This document shows positions 61,301 to 64,000 of a stretch of 64,000 nt of DNA, in pieces. A program made the translations under genes and the position numbers. This stretch comes from Mya arenaria (lineage: Eukaryota > Mollusca > Bivalvia > Myida > Myidae), in contig NC_069127.1 in the NCBI RefSeq assembly GCF_026914265.1, forward strand, positions 19,771,045 to 19,835,044. Reading direction: 5' to 3'. Below the pieces are notes generated by a model that was not told the origin of the DNA, did no database searches, and was given only the letters and a program-made list of their open reading frames with translations. Each line of letters starts with the position of its first letter. Position 1 is the first letter of the stretch.

Positions 61301-64000
61301 TAACTTCTCAGTGGACATTTTGAAAATCACGTTCTACTTTTACACGATGAAATTAATTAAAAAAGACATAATGTCAACAGTAACGATTGATTATAGATGT
61401 GTCAGACATATTTTTTTATATATTCAATGATACCTTCACAATGGCTACTCCCACTATCTTTGTATCCAATTAAACATTCGCATAGAAACGATCCTGGAAT
61501 ATTGACACATGTCTGGTAGGCATCAGAACATGGAGAAATGTGACTTTCGCACTCATTGACATCAAAATCACACCTTTCTCCTTGCCAGCCGTTTTCACAG
61601 ACGCAACCCTTCACTTGATGACATTCTTTCGTGCCGAGAGATGAACAGTTGCATATGTCTTCACAATTTGTTCCAAAGTATGGAGGAGCACATTCTGCAA
61701 TATAATTCTCGTGTTCTCAGGGTTCGTAATATATACCAAGTTCATTTGAATGACTTGTAGGTGTAATACTGTCAACGTCTCCTTGAACCAGCTTAAAGGA
61801 GGTTTTCTGTTTTCCTTATTGGGTAAGTTACGTTAAAAGATCCCGAAGGATCCGAAAACTAATGACTACTCTGTGGACAAGATTCCTCATTTACAACAAT
61901 AAACAAGACATGTATTGCTGTTTTATTAAACAAGCCATAAATAATTAATCTCAAAATTTTCGCAATACCTTTACATTCTTTCAGTCCTTGTAATCTGTAT
62001 CCAGCAAAACATCTGCATGAATACGACCCGATAGAGTTTGTGCAATCTTGGGGACAAACATTCCTTTTGCACTCATCAATATCTGAAATAAGATTTGACA
62101 AAACTAAGATTTTAAGTTCACTTATTCAATAAGTTTATATTAAACAAATACTTTAACTAATACACTAACAAAGATACATATACAGATCTTAAAAACTTAA
62201 GTTGTTGAGCAATTTCGTTAACATTGAAAGAAATCATGTCAACATTTTAGTTGTTCGTTGCCATTGTGTAGGGTAGATCTTATCATACTTGAGAAGAAAG
62301 CTGGAATTGTTTTTGACCGGTTTTAATATCAGATAGTTTTGAAATAAGAAACGTTCAAACCTTCTTCAACCTGCTATTTATTTTATTATTTGTAAATATA
62401 ATTAAATATACTGGCAAGCACACAACGTGCTGCTTAAATAAAGTGTTTCGTTAATGTGAGCATCCCCATTAATTACCTGTACAAGTCTTCGAATCTTTGT
62501 CTAGCTCAAAACCATTTTCACAAAAACATATCGATTCATTGTTCTTATTCGTTGTACATCCTGATGTCGCTGAGCAATCAGTACTACAATCTTTAATAAA
62601 AATACACAATTAAAATCAAGTATATTGAATAGTTATGCTTTGACTGTATTTGAGATTGGAATAAGAGGTGATATAAAAACAAAATTTCAAACATTTCCTC
62701 AAATTATTATTGATTTTCCTCTCATGAATATTAAGGTTATCTTAAGATTTTTTATTCTTGATGGAAATGTTGAAAGAAAGGGAACTATTTTAAAATTCTT
62801 GAATTCGTATCCATAAATTTAAAGGAAAGCTACCTGTAAATAATTGTAAACAAATATTTTCAATGGTAAAATTTGGTTGTTTAGGTATAAATATTTTGTT
62901 AATTGAAGTGGATACTTTGGGAAATTAAAGGTTAATAATTACTTCATGAATGCATATAAGTTCAGTATAATACGATTATTCCTTTAATATTAGGTAAGGC
63001 AATACTAACAAAACAAGAACTGAGCACAAAAAGCTATTCTGTTTAATAGAAAATTTAGTTTATCAATTACATCAATGCTTATCTGTAAAGATAGTCGGAT
63101 TCTTATGAGTATTAATAAAGTATTTTTAATTTGTTAATGAAGACTTATTATCTTTGTAAAACGAAAGTAGCTCATTTACATCCATACCATCATGGTTGAA
63201 ACTGTTAAGCGTGCGTATCGCTTAGAAGCGCTCGGCGTCTGAGAACGTTTTAAGCTAAGACGGTCAGTGCCTCTGAACAAAACACCAGTACTGGGTTTTT
63301 ACACAGTAAATGAAGTCGAAAGTAAAGTGAATTAGTATAAGCTTTCAGCTTACTTAACACTAGAGCTAAAAAAGTAAAAATAAACAAGAAAGTAGCCACT
63401 TGCCATTGTTGCTTATCTTTTCACATTCAGTCCTCGTATAGTCTAATTTATATCCGGTATGGCATTTGCATTGAAACTCTCCGATTGTGTTTTCGCAAAT
63501 GTGGGAGCAGTTGTGGGTAGCTTCATCGCATTCATTGTTGTCTTGAAAACATTTCTTATCGTTTATAAAAAATACTGACAATACTTATACATAAGATTTA
63601 TAAACGGAATTCCGTACCTTCCGATAATTTGCAATACATACACATTGTGCTTTTATTGACGATGAGTTTGAGGACGCTTAACACATACATACATAAATAC
63701 TATGTTTCGTTAAAGTAAGAAACAATACTCATGACTGAAGATGTATATATTTTCGTTAAAACAACGTGACGACTAATGTAGAAAAGTGCTGAACATACCG
63801 ACACATTTTGTCAAGTCAGACGATTCAGGTCTATATCCACTTTTGCATGAACATATGAAGGATCCTTCTGCATTGGTACAAATTTGTTCACATGAGTTTG
63901 TGTCCGCACACTCATCGATATCTGAAAAGAACAAGAGGCCTACATGAATTTGTGTACGCGCAATCATTGACATATGAAATAACAAGATGAAACACATCAT
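51447..64000 (-). CDS. multi-EGF, SEA-domain, single-pass membrane protein gene (3' part)
   Basis: The gene is transcribed leftward and extends past the right edge. Visible exons are 63921-63799, 63541-63404, 62590-62477, 62082-61969, 61694-61434, 61108-60983, 60660-60535, 60264-60139, 59814-59683, 59395-59318, 58975-58811, 58553-58428, 58010-57885, 57712-57584, 57236-57114, 56743-56483, 55181-54903, 54709-54671, 54346-54234, 54012-53951, 53652-53498 and 51721-51447. An optional exon is at 52841-52732. Nearly all junctions are phase 1, and the total is 1062 codons plus a stop with no frame break. Order: 20 EGF-like domains (mostly DxDEC calcium-binding type, interspersed with laminin-like ones), linker, SEA, transmembrane helix, short basic tail. 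Similar layouts occur in membrane mucins and other adhesion proteins. I do not recognise a named orthologue. Extracellular adhesion or binding is inferred. Confidence 0.88.
52732..52841 (-). CDS. optional cysteine-rich terminal exon (predicted soluble isoform)
   Basis: The acceptor (TATTTTCAG) enters in phase 1 and joins the last SEA exon as GAG. It encodes [19 protein letters not shown], then [16 protein letters not shown], and TAA. It has five cysteines and no hydrophobic helix. A donor-like GTAAAA overlaps the last codon, but splicing there to the transmembrane exon would create TGA. Inclusion therefore ends the protein before the membrane. Skipping joins SEA directly to the transmembrane exon in frame. 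Confidence 0.6.
53498..53652 (-). CDS. SEA domain exon 3
   Basis: [20 protein letters not shown], then [20 protein letters not shown], closes the SEA-like domain. Where self-cleaving SEA domains have G-SVVV, this one has GRLYV. Autocleavage is therefore unlikely, although the preceding basic run might be cut by a proprotein convertase. The donor at 53497 leaves one G, used as GAG or GAT by the alternatives downstream. Confidence 0.75.
53765..53845. repeat. fragment of the 17.9 kb dispersed repeat
   Basis: AAGCTACAGAAACAAGCTCA, then AGTTTAAACATAAGCCCGGT, matches 17870-17915 closely. It sits inside a SEA intron. Confidence 0.75.
53951..54012 (-). CDS. SEA domain exon 2
   Basis: [20 protein letters not shown] continues the SEA fold. 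The exon is 62 bp, entering in phase 0 and leaving in phase 2, with an Arg codon split to the next exon. Confidence 0.75.
54234..54346 (-). CDS. SEA domain exon 1
   Basis: [20 protein letters not shown], then [17 protein letters not shown]. This is the first strand and the helix of a SEA module, with an N-glycosylation site (NIT). The exon enters in phase 1 and leaves in phase 0 at GTGAGT. Confidence 0.75.
54671..54709 (-). CDS. 39-bp linker microexon
   Basis: It encodes [12 protein letters not shown] between the last EGF and the SEA domain. The phase 1-1 splice sites (TTTTTCAG and GTACGT) and perfect frame continuity support it. Confidence 0.7.
54903..55181 (-). CDS. double EGF exon, membrane-proximal
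   Basis: [17 protein letters not shown] to [12 protein letters not shown] is laminin-like. [11 protein letters not shown] to [12 protein letters not shown] is a calcium-binding EGF. The exon is 279 bp, with acceptor ATGTGCAG and donor GTTATT. Confidence 0.87.
55264..55372. repeat. (TA)n / TATC microsatellite
   Basis: Alternating TA with interspersed CTAT and GATA units lies in the intron just upstream of the last EGF exon. Confidence 0.95.
56004..56122 (-). pseudogene. orphan laminin-type EGF half exon
   Basis: After an acceptor-like CGAATTAG comes [17 protein letters not shown], then [14 protein letters not shown] and a stop three codons on. It resembles the first halves at 59395 and 56743. 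No donor keeps phase 1 (GTACCA follows in phase 0). It is probably a leftover of an exon duplication within the intron, or a rarely used exon. Confidence 0.6.
56483..56743 (-). CDS. double EGF exon (laminin-like plus calcium-binding)
   Basis: [16 protein letters not shown] to [12 protein letters not shown] is followed by [12 protein letters not shown] to [16 protein letters not shown]. The exon is 261 bp with acceptor CCAAAAG and donor GTAAGT. Confidence 0.9.
57114..57236 (-). CDS. calcium-binding EGF exon
   Basis: [24 protein letters not shown] and [15 protein letters not shown] give six cysteines. The exon is 123 bp. Confidence 0.9.
57584..57712 (-). CDS. EGF-like exon
   Basis: [24 protein letters not shown] and [14 protein letters not shown] give six cysteines without the calcium motif. 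The exon is 129 bp, with donor GTATGA. Confidence 0.83.
57885..58010 (-). CDS. calcium-binding EGF exon
   Basis: [24 protein letters not shown] and [16 protein letters not shown] give six cysteines. The exon is 126 bp. Confidence 0.9.
58428..58553 (-). CDS. calcium-binding EGF exon
   Basis: [25 protein letters not shown] and TCYKGYMSN give six cysteines. The exon is 126 bp. Confidence 0.9.
58811..58975 (-). CDS. EGF exon: laminin-type end plus calcium-binding EGF
   Basis: [12 protein letters not shown] completes the module begun at 59395. [11 protein letters not shown] to [15 protein letters not shown] is a calcium-binding EGF. The donor is GTCAGT. Confidence 0.85.
59318..59395 (-). CDS. 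laminin-type EGF, first half; apparent GC donor
   Basis: [17 protein letters not shown] and LHGTCDKTQ form the first half of a laminin-type EGF. Its last cysteines (CNCSEGW) start the next exon, and 78 bp in phase 1-1 joins them perfectly. The intron then starts with GCTGGT, not GT. The nearby GT five bases on would create a stop. Confidence 0.75.
59683..59814 (-). CDS. calcium-binding EGF exon
   Basis: [25 protein letters not shown] and [15 protein letters not shown] give six cysteines. The exon is 132 bp, phase 1-1. Confidence 0.9.
60139..60264 (-). CDS. EGF-like exon, non-calcium type
   Basis: [16 protein letters not shown] and [17 protein letters not shown] resemble LDL-receptor-type EGF modules. 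Six cysteines are present and there is no DxDE motif. Confidence 0.87.
60535..60660 (-). CDS. calcium-binding EGF exon
   Basis: [24 protein letters not shown] and [15 protein letters not shown] give six cysteines. The acceptor is CTTTAG. Confidence 0.9.
60983..61108 (-). CDS. calcium-binding EGF exon
   Basis: [25 protein letters not shown] and [13 protein letters not shown] give six cysteines. The exon is 126 bp, phase 1-1. Confidence 0.9.
61434..61694 (-). CDS. double EGF exon (laminin-like plus calcium-binding)
   Basis: [17 protein letters not shown] to [12 protein letters not shown] is a laminin-type EGF module. [12 protein letters not shown] to [12 protein letters not shown] is a calcium-binding EGF. 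The exon is 261 bp, the same as the exon at 56483-56743. Confidence 0.9.
61969..62082 (-). CDS. calcium-binding EGF exon
   Basis: [20 protein letters not shown] followed by [12 protein letters not shown] has the full calcium-binding and hydroxylation consensus. The exon is 114 bp, phase 1-1. Confidence 0.9.
62477..62590 (-). CDS. EGF-like exon
   Basis: [12 protein letters not shown] and [18 protein letters not shown] supply six cysteines. The calcium motif is absent. The exon is 114 bp, phase 1-1. Confidence 0.85.
63404..63541 (-). CDS. EGF exon with apparent GC donor
   Basis: [24 protein letters not shown] and CHTGYKLD form a six-cysteine EGF of the calcium-binding type. The exon end that keeps phase 1 is followed by GCAAGT, the classic GC-donor consensus. 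No GT donor in phase is nearby. Confidence 0.85.
63799..63921 (-). CDS. calcium-binding EGF exon (most 5' seen)
   Basis: [23 protein letters not shown] and SCKSGYRPE give six cysteines, the DIDE calcium motif and the C-x-N-x4-F-x-C hydroxylation consensus. The exon is phase 1-1 with good GT/AG sites. Confidence 0.9.
63940..63985. repeat. diverged micro-duplication of an EGF exon edge
   Basis: GAATTTGTGTACGCGCAATC with ATTGACATATGAAATAACAAG mirrors GAGTTTGTGTCCGCACACTC with ATCGATATCTGAAAAGAACAAG at 63896-63936. The acceptor end of the exon was copied into the intron about 49 bp away. Confidence 0.6.

Noticed and set aside
1..64000. tRNA or rRNA genes
   Set aside because: No cloverleaf with A and B boxes or conserved rRNA core was noticed on reading. 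A dedicated scan (tRNAscan-SE, Infernal) would be decisive.

Overview
This window looks like nuclear DNA of an invertebrate animal, most likely a bivalve mollusc. It is AT-rich and intron-rich, with short phase 1-1 exons and consensus GT/AG splice sites. It carries abundant tandem and dispersed repeats, a decayed DIRS-type retrotransposon, GIMAP (AIG1) GTPase relics, and chimeric extracellular proteins built from TSP1, EGF, Ly6-like and SEA modules. The species assignment is inference. No prokaryotic gene structure is present, and most open frames longer than 60 codons here are chance.

Left third (1-21 kb): an apparent segmental duplication of a two-gene module. Each copy has a minus-strand AIG1/GIMAP GTPase relic (2646-3429 and 16364-17185, both broken) followed by a plus-strand TSP1 plus Ly6-like gene with a hydrophobic, GPI-signal-like end. 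Copy A is exons 10735-10900, 12641-12814, 13440-13585 and 14084-14217; copy B is exons 19551-19724, 20604-20747 and 20935-21059. Copy B is intact in the visible exons. Copy A has two frameshifts. A 33-bp minisatellite has expanded in the copy B intron from a sequence that is single in copy A.

Middle (21-37 kb): repeat territory. Two tandem copies of a roughly 2.4-2.5 kb unit contain arrays of about 100-150 bp repeats rich in GGTCA half-sites, including seven perfect GGTCActgTGACC palindromes. A compound trinucleotide microsatellite and a degenerate DIRS-like element follow.

37.4-42.6 kb, plus strand: the 3' end of a receptor-like gene with a TSP1 exon, two tandemly duplicated Ser/Thr-rich linker exons, a transmembrane exon and a tyrosine-rich cytoplasmic-tail exon. 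A decayed second copy lies at 45.8-50.5 kb: a remodelled TSP1-like exon, two Thr-rich exon relics and a tail exon with stops.

51.4-64 kb, minus strand: the 3' portion of a large membrane protein gene that continues past the right edge. I assembled 17 EGF exons (20 EGF-like domains), a linker, a three-exon SEA domain and a transmembrane/cytoplasmic exon. All junction phases agree and give 1062 codons plus a stop. An extra exon between SEA and the transmembrane exon introduces a stop, predicting a soluble isoform. Two introns appear to use GC donors.

Together the window reads as a cluster of rapidly changing cell-surface recognition or adhesion genes made by exon shuffling, tandem duplication and decay, next to immune-associated GIMAP-type GTPases. 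Any joint immune function is inference.
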